NCBI RefSeq assembly: GCF_900520355.1
Contig: NZ_LS999521.1
Coordinates: 558,001 to 622,000 of the forward strand
Length of the DNA stretch: 64,000 nt
Reading direction: 5' to 3'
DNA from: Acinetobacter calcoaceticus
GTDB taxonomy: Bacteria > Pseudomonadota > Gammaproteobacteria > Pseudomonadales > Moraxellaceae
Below the pieces are notes generated by a model that was not told where the DNA came from, searched no databases, and worked only from the letters and a program-made list of their open reading frames with translations. A program made the position numbers and the translations under genes. Positions 35,244-44,261 of the stretch are shown here, piece after piece (position 1 is the stretch's first letter; each line of letters begins with the position of its first letter).

Positions 35244-35690
35244 TTAAGGCGCTGGCGGAATCAATTGATCCAAAGTCTTATCATCTAACTTTTCTAATTC
35301 ACTCAAATCAGTCTTAATTTTCCACTGTGACTCATCATCTACAGGATTTGGTAAACGTGCCTCAAGCCAGTCACAGACCACATCTGGAGAAAACTCCGGA
35401 TGATTACATTGAATAATCCACGATAAAAAATCTTTTGCTTCACCGTTCATATAAGGCGGTGGAGAAACAGGAAAGAATAAGGTCGGTAGGCGTTCATTTG
35501 TTGATAGGTAGTTTAAAACATGCCCTAATTCTTGAACTGTTTGCCATGCAAGTGGGTGTTCTACATCAATACTGAACTTAAACCACCAAGCATGTTCGCC
35601 ATCTGCTCCATGAGCCATGATACGGGCTTCTTGTACGGTTGGAACTTTGCAAAAAAATTGATGAAGACGTTCAAAACTGATTTCAGACAC
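35244..35690 (-). CDS. Hypothetical protein, 148 aa
   Basis: A 148-residue soluble acidic protein not assigned to a family. It starts MSEISFERLHQFFCKVPTVQEAR, has a Trp-rich centre (HAWWFKFSIDVEHPLAWQTV, about 29-48) and ends in a proline-containing tail LDQLIPPAP. No signal peptide or membrane helix is seen. It is followed on the 3' side by the palindrome cluster and lacks close co-directional neighbours. Function is unknown. Confidence 0.7.
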   Translation of the reverse strand: MSEISFERLHQFFCKVPTVQEARIMAHGADGEHAWWFKFSIDVEHPLAWQTVQELGHVLNYLSTNERLPTLFFPVSPPPYMNGEAKDFLSWIIQCNHPEFSPDVVCDWLEARLPNPVDDESQWKIKTDLSELEKLDDKTLDQLIPPAP

Positions 35691-35721
35691 AGCAATTGAC
35701 CTAGCTAGAAAAAAGCTAATG

Positions 35722-35796
35722 TTAGCATAGATACAGATTCTTCATATTTTCTTTATAGTCATTACAAACCTTAGCAATCTCATCTGTTTTATTCAT
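35722..35796 (-). CDS. Candidate small ORF (24 codons) with strong Shine-Dalgarno
   Basis: On the minus strand AAGGAG is followed 6 bases later by ATG, and the frame reads MNKTDEIAKVCNDYKENMKN and four more residues before TAA. It is hydrophilic and helical in character with two Cys. It lies in the gap between two divergent genes. It may be a small protein, a leader peptide or a truncated gene start. The ideal ribosome site is the only strong evidence. Confidence 0.35.
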   Translation of the reverse strand: MNKTDEIAKVCNDYKENMKNLYLC

Positions 35797-35805
35797 GGTT
35801 TCTCC

Positions 35806-35834
35806 TTGACTGTCTTTTAATCTAGCTTCATATC
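35806..35834 (+). promoter_or_regulatory. Candidate promoter for the RcnB-like gene
   Basis: TTGACT (35806-35811), a 17-base spacer, then CATATC, 22 bases before the start codon. The -10 is weak. Confidence 0.4.
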
Positions 35835-35855
35835 AGGATAAAAAGGAAATGGGCC

Positions 35856-36245
35856 ATGAAAAAGCCAATCGTTCTTGTACTTTCGACATTAATGTTGGGT
35901 ATATCAGCTACCGCGATGGCCGATACAAATCATCGTTGGGATAATAATCATGGTAGAGACCATGACCGATATGAACATCGTGATCGCGATGACCGTCGCC
36001 ATGATTACCGTAATGATCATCGAGCTCCACAGTGGTCAAATGCGGATCGTGGAAAGCACTATGGTCGTTATGTTGCATTCAAGCGTGGTGAACGTATTCC
36101 TACTCAATACCGCAATAACCGCTACTATGTTTCAGACTGGCGATCGCATCGCTTATATGAGCCACCACGTGGATATCATTGGGTTAAAACGCCTAACCAA
36201 TATTTACTTGTAGACTCAAAACATCAAATTTATCGTGTTCGTTAA
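35856..36245 (+). CDS. RcnB family periplasmic protein
   Basis: A 129-residue secreted protein. The signal peptide covers about 1-22 (cleavage near AMA-DT). Residues 23-65 are dominated by His, Asp and Arg (NHGRDHDRYEHRDRDDRRHD), a likely metal-binding or charged linker. The C-terminal half fits RcnB/YohN: RGERIPTQYRNNRYYVSDW and then HRLYEPPRGYHWV. E. coli RcnB helps keep nickel and cobalt balance in the periplasm. Acinetobacter has several paralogues whose roles are not settled, so the metal link here is inference. Confidence 0.85.
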   Translation: MKKPIVLVLSTLMLGISATAMADTNHRWDNNHGRDHDRYEHRDRDDRRHDYRNDHRAPQWSNADRGKHYGRYVAFKRGERIPTQYRNNRYYVSDWRSHRLYEPPRGYHWVKTPNQYLLVDSKHQIYRVR

Positions 36246-36266
36246 TTTTGAAATAAAGAATATATA

Positions 36267-36295
36267 AATGGCCTCAATGTTGAGGCCATTTTTTT
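36267..36295. terminator. Bidirectional intrinsic terminator
   Basis: AATGGCCTCAA-TG-TTGAGGCCATT, 11 base pairs, followed by T6. It is shared by the RcnB-like gene and the convergent PsiE-like gene. Confidence 0.88.
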
Positions 36296-36776
36296 ATGCT
36301 AATTCGTCATCTTGCGGTTGAGGGGGCTTTAAGGTTGTTGGTGTTTTTGCATGTTTTTCTTTCATCACAGAAGGATAATTCCAAGATGCAAAACGAACGA
36401 CTAAGATCGAAAGCGCTAAAATAAGAATCGATCCTGTAATAATGACTTGGTCCATATCCGCTTTATGGTCGTGTTGAATATCTGAAATGAGTAGGCGGGT
36501 TAAAGCTGTAATCGCAACATAAATAAGGAAACGTACTGGCATATGATTGGTTTTAAAGTAAATGCCAACCATTGCCCCAAGTTCTAAATATATAAATAAC
36601 AATAAAATATCATCAATTGAAGCATACTTTTTGATGGTCAAAATTTCAAAAACAGTATTAGCTGCGGACCAAGCTACCATACAGCCAATAATAAATAAGG
36701 CTAAATAGTGGAATGCTTCTACGGCATAGTGACCGAAACGGTCTAAAATCCGCTCGTATTTTTTAGGATCAGGCAT
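36294..36776 (-). CDS. PsiE family phosphate-starvation-inducible membrane protein
   Basis: A 160-residue protein with four hydrophobic helices (about 20-42, 54-74, 82-98 and 110-127). The sequence YLELGAMVGIYFKTNHMPVR (about 63-82) is characteristic of PsiE. The C-terminus is charged and proline-rich. PsiE is induced by phosphate limitation in E. coli but has no assigned biochemical function. No Pho box was recognised upstream. It converges on the RcnB-like gene. Confidence 0.82.
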   Translation of the reverse strand: MPDPKKYERILDRFGHYAVEAFHYLALFIIGCMVAWSAANTVFEILTIKKYASIDDILLLFIYLELGAMVGIYFKTNHMPVRFLIYVAITALTRLLISDIQHDHKADMDQVIITGSILILALSILVVRFASWNYPSVMKEKHAKTPTTLKPPQPQDDELA

Positions 36777-36957
36777 AATGGGATCTTTTATTTGCTTCAG
36801 AATGATTAGAAATTAAAACAAATTCCATGCCAATGGAAATAGTTCGCTTAAAAAGTTTATCTTTATTTAATAAAAAGAAAAAAGTAGAGGAATAAGCTTT
36901 GTGTTCATTAATATGGTAAAAATAAATTAAATTTTACTAAGTATGAAAGGATAAAAA

Positions 36958-37923
36958 ATGAAAGCGGTAAAGCTATATCGTTATGGAAATCCTGATGAAC
37001 TTATTTATGAAGAAATAGAAAAACCACAAATAAAAAATGGGGAAGTTTTAGTAAAAGTTTCAAGAGCTGGAATCAACTTTTCAGATATTTATCAACGTAA
37101 AGGTGTAAATCCTTTGCCATCTTTACCTTATATTTTAGGACAAGAAGGGGCAGGTATTGTTGTTGAATCTTTAAGTTCAGAATTTAAAGTAGGCGATAGA
37201 GTTGCTTGGCTTGCTTCAAATGGGGCTTATGCTGAATATGTGAGTATTCCCGTAGATAAATTAATTCATATTCCAGAGGGTATTAGTGATGAGATTGCGG
37301 TTTCTAGTTTAATGCAGGGACTAACTGCCCATTATTTAGCTTATTCGACTTATAAGGTTAACTCTGAAACAGTTGCGTTGGTTCATGCAGGAGCGGGTGG
37401 CGTAGGTGCATTGCTCGTTCAATTATTAAAAAAACAGGGTGCAACCGTTATAACAACTGTATCTTCAAATGAAAAAGTAGTTCTAGCTCAATTTGCTGGA
37501 GCCGCCTTTGTAATTGATACGAGTAATCAAAATTTTGTGGAAGTTTGTAGAGAAGTTACGCAAGGCCAAGGTGTAGATGTCGTTTATGACTCTATTGGAC
37601 TCGTGACTTATGAAGGAAGTCTTTCTGTTGTTAAGCCATTAGGGCTGTTGGTTTTGTTTGGTCAATCAAGTGGTAAAGTTCCACCTATTGATCCAATCGC
37701 TTTATCAAAACAAGGATCAATTTATTTAACGAGACCGACATTAGCTACCTATACTGCTACTAGAGAAGAACTACAAAAGAGAGCGCATGAGGTCTTTAAA
37801 TTAATAGAAGAAAATATTTTAAAGGTAAATGTAAATAAGGTTTATGCCCTTGATCAGGCTTCGCTTGCCCACCAGGATTTAGAATCAAGAAAAACCACAG
37901 GAAAGTTACTTTTAGCGCCTTAG
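36958..37923 (+). CDS. NADPH:quinone reductase / zinc-type alcohol dehydrogenase-like (MDR family)
   Basis: A 321-residue medium-chain reductase of the quinone oxidoreductase branch. The N-terminal GroES-like domain has FSDIYQRKGVNPLPSLPYIL (about 41-60) and GQEGAGIVVE. The Rossmann motif is HAGAGGVGALLVQLLKKQGA (about 142-161). The structural-zinc cysteines of alcohol dehydrogenases are absent, as expected for QOR members. It would reduce quinones or enones with NADPH. It is a single gene with its own terminator and is AT-rich relative to neighbours. Confidence 0.88.
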   Translation: MKAVKLYRYGNPDELIYEEIEKPQIKNGEVLVKVSRAGINFSDIYQRKGVNPLPSLPYILGQEGAGIVVESLSSEFKVGDRVAWLASNGAYAEYVSIPVDKLIHIPEGISDEIAVSSLMQGLTAHYLAYSTYKVNSETVALVHAGAGGVGALLVQLLKKQGATVITTVSSNEKVVLAQFAGAAFVIDTSNQNFVEVCREVTQGQGVDVVYDSIGLVTYEGSLSVVKPLGLLVLFGQSSGKVPPIDPIALSKQGSIYLTRPTLATYTATREELQKRAHEVFKLIEENILKVNVNKVYALDQASLAHQDLESRKTTGKLLLAP

Positions 37924-37941
37924 AAAATAATCTTTATAAAT

Positions 37942-37972
37942 AAAAAAATGCCTGAAAGTTCAGGCATTTTTT
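37942..37972. terminator. Intrinsic terminator
   Basis: ATGCCTGA-AAGT-TCAGGCAT flanked by A7 and T6, after the quinone reductase gene and upstream of the convergent GST gene's 3' end. Confidence 0.87.
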
Positions 37973-38060
37973 ATTCATTATTTAACTGAAATTGAGTTAT
38001 AAATTAATCTTCACTAAAGCCTCTTTGCTCTATATTTGGAGCATGATAGCCAACAAAAAG

Positions 38061-38771
38061 TTATCTTAAGTTTGTATGTTGTTGGAGAATATCTTCAAGT
38101 GAAATATGACCTAAAAAGTTACCAGTACTCTCAATAGCCTGTTCTTGTTCGATAGCATGTGCAAATTTTACAGCTGCTTGATCTTGTAGTTGCTGATAAA
38201 GACGCTGGCAGTTCGGGAAATGATTAATATCAATTACATCATGATATTTCAACCAGCGTGCTATACCCGCGTAGTAGCCATCAACGAAAGACAATTGATC
38301 GCCCATTAACCATGTTTGCTCTGTCAAGCTATGCTCTAAAGCAGTAAATGCTTTTTTGACTTGTGTTGCTCCATATTCACGTAATGCGTGAGTGGCTTCT
38401 TCCGATGAAGAATGCTCAAGGCTATACCATAAGGGGCTAAATGCGTTGAATAACGTGGTATTTAAGAAAGCTAGCTTCTGATTGAACTGATTAAATTTTT
38501 CTGTTCCTTGTTGATAGTGAAAAGTAGTGTTTGAGCTTTTTGCCATGAGATAACTCAAGATCGCCATGCTTTCCGTTAAGACTTTACCATTGTCGTAGAG
38601 CAGGGCTGGTGTTTCACCTACAGGATTAATTCGGCGGTATGCCTCGGTATTGCATTGTACTGGCATCTCGATTCTACATAGTTGATAGGGTAAACCAGAC
38701 CATTCCAATGCAACAATAGAGCCAAATGAACAACCAGAAGGGATACCATAAAATAAAGTGAAAGTTGACAT
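38061..38771 (-). CDS. Glutathione S-transferase family protein
   Basis: A 236-residue GST. The thioredoxin-like N-terminal domain shows FYGIPSGCSFGSIVALEWSG (about 7-26), with Ser/Cys at the activation position, and NPVGETPALLYDNGKVLTES (about 49-68), which contains the cis-Pro and the glutathione-binding Glu-Ser. A helical C-terminal domain follows. It is divergent from a LysR regulator 105 bases away, a common arrangement in which the regulator controls the neighbour. Substrate is unknown. Confidence 0.85.
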   Translation of the reverse strand: MSTFTLFYGIPSGCSFGSIVALEWSGLPYQLCRIEMPVQCNTEAYRRINPVGETPALLYDNGKVLTESMAILSYLMAKSSNTTFHYQQGTEKFNQFNQKLAFLNTTLFNAFSPLWYSLEHSSSEEATHALREYGATQVKKAFTALEHSLTEQTWLMGDQLSFVDGYYAGIARWLKYHDVIDINHFPNCQRLYQQLQDQAAVKFAHAIEQEQAIESTGNFLGHISLEDILQQHTNLR

Positions 38772-38876
38772 GATGATTACTCTTGTGTGGTGTGTAGAAT
38801 CATCTTAAGTCGGCAGAAAAGTTTCTAGTAGTCAGGTATTATGAAACTTATTGTCTACATATATGGACATTGAAGA

Positions 38877-39773
38877 ATGCTACTTAGACAAAATTTGAAT
38901 GACGTTTTTCTCTTTGTTGTGGCTGTAGAGCATCAAGGATTTTCTGCTGCAGCTAAACAACTCAATTTACCTAAATCCACGATTAGTAAGCGTGTGGCGA
39001 TATTAGAAAATAAGCTAGGTTTAACCTTAATCCATCGTAGTTCACGTAGTTTTGTACTAAGTGAAGCTGGAAAGCTTTTTTATCAGCATGCTAAAAATGC
39101 GGTCGATGAATTTCGCTATGCTGAAGAAAATTTATTAATGCAGCAACAAGAGCCTAGTGGTGTGGTCAGATTGAGTGCTTCGGTGCCAATTGCTCAGTTT
39201 CTTTTATCTGATTGTTTACCTGAGCTTGCAGAACGTTATCCTAAATTATTATTACAAATAGAGGTAACTGATCGCTACGTAGATGTCATGAGTGAAAACT
39301 TTGATATTGTGATCCGTAGTCATTTTCAATCATTACCAGATTCTGGGTTAATTCAACGTGTGCTGACAAATGACAAGATTATTGCTGTTGCTGCACCTAC
39401 TTATTTAATGAACACAGCCTCAATTAATTCACCACAAGATTTAGTGGACCATCAAGGATTATGGTCTGATCTGCAAATGAATCCTTGGTCCTTCAAGCAT
39501 ATGTCTGGAGAAAAAGAGATTGTACGACCAAATATTCGCTTTGTGGCAAATGAAGCAGAAGTTTTGAAAGGTGCTGCGAAGCGAGGAATTGGTATTACGC
39601 TTTTACCCGAAACATTTTGTGTGAATGAACTATCGAATGGAAGTCTAATTCATGTTTTACCAGATTGGTCTGCAGGTAATGTAACGACCAGTTTGCTCAT
39701 GTTAACAAGACGAGGATTATTACCCAGTGTAAATATTACTGCTGATTTTTTAGTAGAGAAATTAAAAAGATAA
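38877..39773 (+). CDS. LysR family transcriptional regulator
   Basis: A 298-residue LysR regulator. The winged helix-turn-helix is in residues about 7-65 (GFSAAAKQLNLPKSTISKRV, about 22-41), and the effector domain begins near 88 (SGVVRLSASVPIA). It belongs to the CrgA/PA-type group that often regulates a divergent enzyme gene. The divergent GST gene is the natural candidate target. Short palindromes in the gap (TGTC...GACA near 38852-38869) could be part of a LysR T-N11-A site. Confidence 0.9.
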   Translation: MLLRQNLNDVFLFVVAVEHQGFSAAAKQLNLPKSTISKRVAILENKLGLTLIHRSSRSFVLSEAGKLFYQHAKNAVDEFRYAEENLLMQQQEPSGVVRLSASVPIAQFLLSDCLPELAERYPKLLLQIEVTDRYVDVMSENFDIVIRSHFQSLPDSGLIQRVLTNDKIIAVAAPTYLMNTASINSPQDLVDHQGLWSDLQMNPWSFKHMSGEKEIVRPNIRFVANEAEVLKGAAKRGIGITLLPETFCVNELSNGSLIHVLPDWSAGNVTTSLLMLTRRGLLPSVNITADFLVEKLKR

Positions 39774-39796
39774 GATTTTTTGAGCTTTTGTTGAAT

Positions 39797-39830
39797 TAAA
39801 AAAAATGCCTAATTTCTCAGGCATTTTTTA
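39797..39830. terminator. Bidirectional intrinsic terminator
   Basis: ATGCCT / AGGCAT hairpin with A-rich 5' flank and T6 3' flank, between the LysR gene and the convergent acyl-CoA dehydrogenase gene. Confidence 0.82.
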
Positions 39831-39842
39831 TTCAATAATTAA

Positions 39843-41624
39843 TTAAGCTTGGTTTGTGAAGTAGTCTTCACTAAAGCCCATAACTAAGTCAGAACCTGCT
39901 TTGATTTTAGCAATACGCGCATCAATATCTGGCAAGATACGTTCAACAAAATATTGAGCTAAAGCAAGTTTGTTTTGATAGAAATCACCAGACTTATCTT
40001 TTGCTGCCCCTGCAATTTTCGCAAACATAAACGCAAAGCTGAGTAGGCCAACTGCATGTAAATAATCAACTGCCGCAGCATTTGGGAAATCTACGTTTTC
40101 AGCAGCTTGTTCAATAATGAACTGAGTAATAGCTTCAATTTCAGTTGCAGCATCTAAAGTTGCATCTTTAATGAAGTTTAAGTCTGTGTCTAAGTCGTTT
40201 GCAAAGTCACGAATTTCAGTGATGTATTCAGCAATGAACACGCCGCCACATTTAATGGTTTTACGACCAATTAAATCTTGAGATTGAACGCCGTTCGTTC
40301 CTTCGTAAATTTGAGCAATACGGAGATCACGGATACATTGTTCCATACCCCATTCACGGATATAGCCATGACCACCAAATACCATTTGAGCATCTAAAGT
40401 TGCTTGGAACGCTGTATCTGTGAGGTAAGCTTTAGCAATCGGCGTTAAAAGTGCAACGCGATTATTGGCTTTTTTTACAGCTTCTGCATCAGTTGAGAAT
40501 TTAGTGATATCGAGCTGTTGACCTACATACACTGCAAAAGCACGAGATGCTTCATTGTTTGCGCGTACGTTTAACAACATACGACGTACGTCACCATGTA
40601 CCAAAATGCTATCTGCTGGTTTGTTTGGTGATTGAACACCTGCTGCACTACGGCCTTGTAAGCGGTCAGTCGCATATTGTGCTGCATTTTGATATGCAAA
40701 CTCAGATGCGCCTAAACCTTGAATACCCATTGATAAACGTTCGTAGTTCATCATGACAAACATGGCAGCAAGACCTTCGTTTTCTTTACCAACCAGGTAA
40801 CCTTTTGCTGCATCAAAGTTCATCACACAAGTTGCAGATGCTTTGATCCCCATTTTATGCTCGATAGAACCTGGTCCAACTAAGTTGCGTTCACCTAATG
40901 AACCATCTTCATTTACAAGATACTTAGGTACGATAAAGAGCGAGATGCCACGTGAGCCAGCAGGGGCATCAGGCGTTTTAGCAAGTACCAAGTGAATGAT
41001 GTTTTCTGCTAAATCGTTATCACCACCAGTGATGAAGATTTTAGTACCTGTAATGTTATAAGTACCATCTTCATTAGGTTCTGCTTTAGTTTTGATAATA
41101 CCTAAGTCAGTACCTGCATGTGGCTCTGTCAAACACATGGTGCCTGACCATTCACCTGAATAAATCTTAGGTAAGTAAGTTTCTTTTTGTTCTTGAGATG
41201 CATAGCTGCTTAAAGCCATGCCTGCACCCACAGAAAGAAGCGGGTAGAGCATAAATGATGGGTTAGTTGCAAATAACATTTCATCAGAAAGAACGGTGAG
41301 CATTTTTGGCATGCCTTGACCGCCCCATTCTTCGTCGGCACCTAAGCCAATCCAACCGCCTTCTGCATATTGACGGAATGCATCTTTAAAACCAGCTGGT
41401 GTGAACACTTCGCCGTTTTCATAGCGAGCGCCTTCTTCATCACCGGTACGGTTTAATGGATGAGTCACGTTCTGAGCAAATTTAGCCATTTCTTCTAAAA
41501 TTGCTTCAGCAGTTGCAGCATCTACATGAGCGAGTTTCTCATTAGACTGCCAAAATTGTTCTGCTTTGAATACATCATTTAAGATGAATTTCATATCAGC
41601 TAAAGGAGCATTGTAAATTGGCAT
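39843..41624 (-). CDS. Acyl-CoA dehydrogenase (593 aa, DmdC/FadE-type with C-terminal domain)
   Basis: A 593-residue FAD acyl-CoA dehydrogenase. Features are an N-terminal extension typical of the long family (MPIYNAPLADMKFILNDVFK), GTMCLTEPHAGTDLG (about 156-170) and a VFGGHGYIREWGMEQCIRD block (about 415-433). QIYEGTNGVQSQDLIGRK, with the catalytic Glu, is near 437-454. The extra C-terminal helical domain matches the 3-methylmercaptopropionyl-CoA dehydrogenase group. It oxidises an acyl-CoA to the 2-enoyl form in fatty acid breakdown. A close paralogue lies just upstream on the same strand. Confidence 0.9.
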   Translation of the reverse strand: MPIYNAPLADMKFILNDVFKAEQFWQSNEKLAHVDAATAEAILEEMAKFAQNVTHPLNRTGDEEGARYENGEVFTPAGFKDAFRQYAEGGWIGLGADEEWGGQGMPKMLTVLSDEMLFATNPSFMLYPLLSVGAGMALSSYASQEQKETYLPKIYSGEWSGTMCLTEPHAGTDLGIIKTKAEPNEDGTYNITGTKIFITGGDNDLAENIIHLVLAKTPDAPAGSRGISLFIVPKYLVNEDGSLGERNLVGPGSIEHKMGIKASATCVMNFDAAKGYLVGKENEGLAAMFVMMNYERLSMGIQGLGASEFAYQNAAQYATDRLQGRSAAGVQSPNKPADSILVHGDVRRMLLNVRANNEASRAFAVYVGQQLDITKFSTDAEAVKKANNRVALLTPIAKAYLTDTAFQATLDAQMVFGGHGYIREWGMEQCIRDLRIAQIYEGTNGVQSQDLIGRKTIKCGGVFIAEYITEIRDFANDLDTDLNFIKDATLDAATEIEAITQFIIEQAAENVDFPNAAAVDYLHAVGLLSFAFMFAKIAGAAKDKSGDFYQNKLALAQYFVERILPDIDARIAKIKAGSDLVMGFSEDYFTNQA

Positions 41625-41721
41625 AATCGTTCACCTTTTTTGTGCACATTGGCCTGTGCTAGATATCCTGTAAAACGAAATGGATATGGAATTTAAAGTG
41701 TAAATTTATCATTGATTTTAT

Positions 41722-41757
41722 AAAAAAAGGACCGTCAAAACTGAGCAGTCCTTTTTC
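41722..41757. terminator. Intrinsic terminator between the two acyl-CoA dehydrogenase genes
   Basis: AAAAAGGAC / GTCCTTTTT with a 15-base loop that holds a smaller ACTG/CAGT hairpin. On the minus strand it stops transcription from the upstream paralogue, so the two genes are separately transcribed. Confidence 0.78.
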
Positions 41758-41791
41758 GTTTTTTAACATTGCATATCGCAACTAACTATGG

Positions 41792-43594
41792 TTAGAAAGC
41801 GAAATGTTCAGCATCTAATGACATTAATGGATCGAGACCACCCGCAATCACATCGACATGTGAGCGAACACGTGGCAAGATTTTTTTGAAGTAGAATCGA
41901 GCAGTTGTTACTTTTGCATTGTAGAAATCAACTTCACTATTACCTTCTGCTAATTTCTCTTGTGCAACAAGTGCCATACGAGCCCATAGGTACGCTAAAG
42001 TGATATAACCTGAGAAGTAGAGGTAATCTACAGCAGCAGCACCTACTTCATCTGGGTTTTGCATTGCACGCATACCAATTTGCATGGTGAGATCGCCCCA
42101 TTCTTTGTTAAGTGCTGCAAGCGGCTCAACAAATTCTTTCATGGCAGCGTTGTCTTTGTTTGCTTCAACAAATTTGTGAACCATTTTGGTAAAGTCTTTC
42201 AGCATTGCACCTTGAGTTTGCAATACTTTACGACCTAACAAATCAAGTGCCTGAATTTCAGTTGTACCTTCATACAAACAAGCAATACGTGTATCACGTA
42301 CGATTTGTTCCATGCCATGCTCAGAAATGAAACCATGACCACCGAAGACTTGAACACCGTGCTTAGCAGACTCAGAACCAGTTTCAGTTAAGAATGCTTT
42401 TGCAATTGGAGTCAATAAAGACAAGATGTTGTCAGCAAACTTACGCTCTTCTTCTGTTTCGCCTTTTTCAACGATGTCAGCGTATTGAGCAAGTAAGTAA
42501 ACAAGTGCACGACCGCCTTCAGCAAACGCTTTTTGAGTTAAAAGCATATTACGTACAGCAGGGTGAACGATAATTGGATCTGCATCTTTTTCTGGAGCTT
42601 TCGGACCAGAAAGTGAACGCATTGCTAAACGTTCTTTCGCGTAAGTTAACGCACCTTGGAAAGATGATTCAGATGCTGCTAAACCTTGAACAGCAGTACC
42701 AATACGTGCTGTGTTCATGAAGGTGAACATACAATTCAAACCACGGTTTTCAGGTCCAATCAAATAACCTTTTGCTTGGTCAAAGTTGATGACACAAGTC
42801 GCGTTACCATGAATACCCATTTTGTGTTCGATAGAACCACAACGTACCGCATTACGCTCGCCCACAGTTCCATCTGCATTTACATGGAATTTAGGAACGA
42901 TGAATAATGAGATACCTTTAGTGCCTTTTGGCGCACCTGGTAAACGTGCAAGAACGATATGAATGATGTTCTCAGCCATGTCGTGTTCACCAGCAGAGAT
43001 AAAGATTTTCTCGCCAGAAATTGCATAGCTACCGTCAGCATTTGGTTCTGCTTTAGAGCGGATAATACCTAAGTCCGAACCTGCATGAGATTCAGTTAAG
43101 CACATCGTACCTGTCCAGACACCTGAAACAAGGTTTGGTAAATAAATATCTTTCTGTTCATCAGAACCATGATGTTCTAATGTACGTACAGCACCATGAG
43201 ACAAGCCAGGGTACATACCCCAAGACCAGTTTGCTGTACCAACCATTTCAGAAATTGCAATACCTAGAGAGTTAGGTAAAGCCTGACCACCGTATTGTTC
43301 TTCTGCTGATAAAGACGGAAAGCCAAGTTCAATATATTTTTGATAAGCTTCTTTAAAGCCTGTTGGAGTGGTAACTACACCATCATTCCAAGTACAACCT
43401 TCGCGGTCGCCAACTTGGTTTAAAGGAGAAAGTTCATTTTCACAAAAGTCTGCCGCAGCTTCTAAATATTGATCAACCAATTCACGGCTTACGTTACCTT
43501 GGAAATCAGGTAATTTTGCATAGTGTTCTTCAGCATTTAATAATTCATGCAAAACGAATTGCATATCACGTAAGGGCGCTTTGTATTGTGGCAT
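41792..43594 (-). CDS. Acyl-CoA dehydrogenase (600 aa, DmdC/FadE-type), paralogue
   Basis: A 600-residue paralogue of the next gene, alike over its whole length. Features are PQYKAPLRDMQFVLHELL at the start, GTMCLTESHAGSDLGIIRSK (about 157-176), VFGGHGFISEHGMEQIVRD (about 417-435) and CLYEGTTEIQALDLLGRKVL near 439-458 with the catalytic Glu. It has the same C-terminal extra domain. The pair probably differs in acyl chain preference. In Acinetobacter such tandem genes contribute to growth on fatty acids and alkanes (inferred). Confidence 0.9.
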   Translation of the reverse strand: MPQYKAPLRDMQFVLHELLNAEEHYAKLPDFQGNVSRELVDQYLEAAADFCENELSPLNQVGDREGCTWNDGVVTTPTGFKEAYQKYIELGFPSLSAEEQYGGQALPNSLGIAISEMVGTANWSWGMYPGLSHGAVRTLEHHGSDEQKDIYLPNLVSGVWTGTMCLTESHAGSDLGIIRSKAEPNADGSYAISGEKIFISAGEHDMAENIIHIVLARLPGAPKGTKGISLFIVPKFHVNADGTVGERNAVRCGSIEHKMGIHGNATCVINFDQAKGYLIGPENRGLNCMFTFMNTARIGTAVQGLAASESSFQGALTYAKERLAMRSLSGPKAPEKDADPIIVHPAVRNMLLTQKAFAEGGRALVYLLAQYADIVEKGETEEERKFADNILSLLTPIAKAFLTETGSESAKHGVQVFGGHGFISEHGMEQIVRDTRIACLYEGTTEIQALDLLGRKVLQTQGAMLKDFTKMVHKFVEANKDNAAMKEFVEPLAALNKEWGDLTMQIGMRAMQNPDEVGAAAVDYLYFSGYITLAYLWARMALVAQEKLAEGNSEVDFYNAKVTTARFYFKKILPRVRSHVDVIAGGLDPLMSLDAEHFAF

Positions 43595-43839
43595 ATCGGG
43601 TTCCTCAATACTGGTGAAACCAGAGTTATAATCTTAATCTATGATAATGTGCCATCAGGCACCTTGGACTATTACATCGTGCAACAACTTGCATAACTGC
43701 ACAAGCACCTCAGGACCTTTACTTTGTGACTGCAAAGTCAAGAAAAAAATGCTTAAACTAGCTAAGTGCTTTGAGTGTAAACACTTTTGGTTATGTTTAT
43801 ATGATACAAATAGTCAAAATCGTAAATAGTTATGTATAA

Positions 43840-43870
43840 ACAAAAGGCGCCAATCGGCGCCTTTTGTTTT
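43840..43870. terminator. Intrinsic terminator
   Basis: CAAAAGGCGCC-AATC-GGCGCCTTTTG, 11 base pairs, followed by T4. It serves the minus-strand lipoprotein gene. Confidence 0.85.
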
Positions 43871-43883
43871 ATGATTTTTAGAA

Positions 43884-44261
43884 TTATTTTGCTTGAGCTG
43901 ATGTTGGAGCCGAGGCGTTAACTGGTGGTTGAGGACGTTTTGGTTCAAAACGAAGGTTACAGGTACCTTCAATTGTTTTATCGCCAACTTGCACATTTAT
44001 ATTCTGTCCATTGGCCTTGCCATCACATGCTTTTTGGATTTGTTCAAAGCGAGCTTTACGTTCTGAACGGTGTTGTTCCCATGCTGCTTTTTGTTCAGGT
44101 GTGAATTCGCGGTGCTTCATACGATGGTGACCCTCACGTGGGCCATCTTGCATCATGCGATGTTCTGGTTTTTGTGGCTGAGTCGTTGATTGACAAGCCG
44201 CTAAACTTCCCATAGTTACAATTGCCGCACTGAATAATGCAATTTTTGCCGTCATTTTCAT
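43884..44261 (-). CDS. Small lipoprotein with LTPEQ-like motif (possibly Spy-like)
   Basis: A 125-residue lipoprotein. The signal peptide has a lipobox GSLAAC (Cys about 23). The mature part is rich in His, Met and Gln at first (HRMMQDGPREGHHRMKH), then has FTPEQKAAWEQHRSERKAR (about 53-71), which resembles the LTxxQ repeat of Spy/CpxP chaperones. Two Cys flank a short beta-like stretch, and the tail is proline-rich. It is divergent from baeS with 126 bases between starts; E. coli spy is a BaeR target. The link to Spy is a suggestion, not proven. Confidence 0.65.
   Translation of the reverse strand: MKMTAKIALFSAAIVTMGSLAACQSTTQPQKPEHRMMQDGPREGHHRMKHREFTPEQKAAWEQHRSERKARFEQIQKACDGKANGQNINVQVGDKTIEGTCNLRFEPKRPQPPVNASAPTSAQAK

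Noticed and set aside
43641-43829. 62-codon frame between the acyl-CoA dehydrogenase and lipoprotein genes
   Set aside because: Cys-rich, low-complexity translation with no supporting ribosome site; looks like chance.
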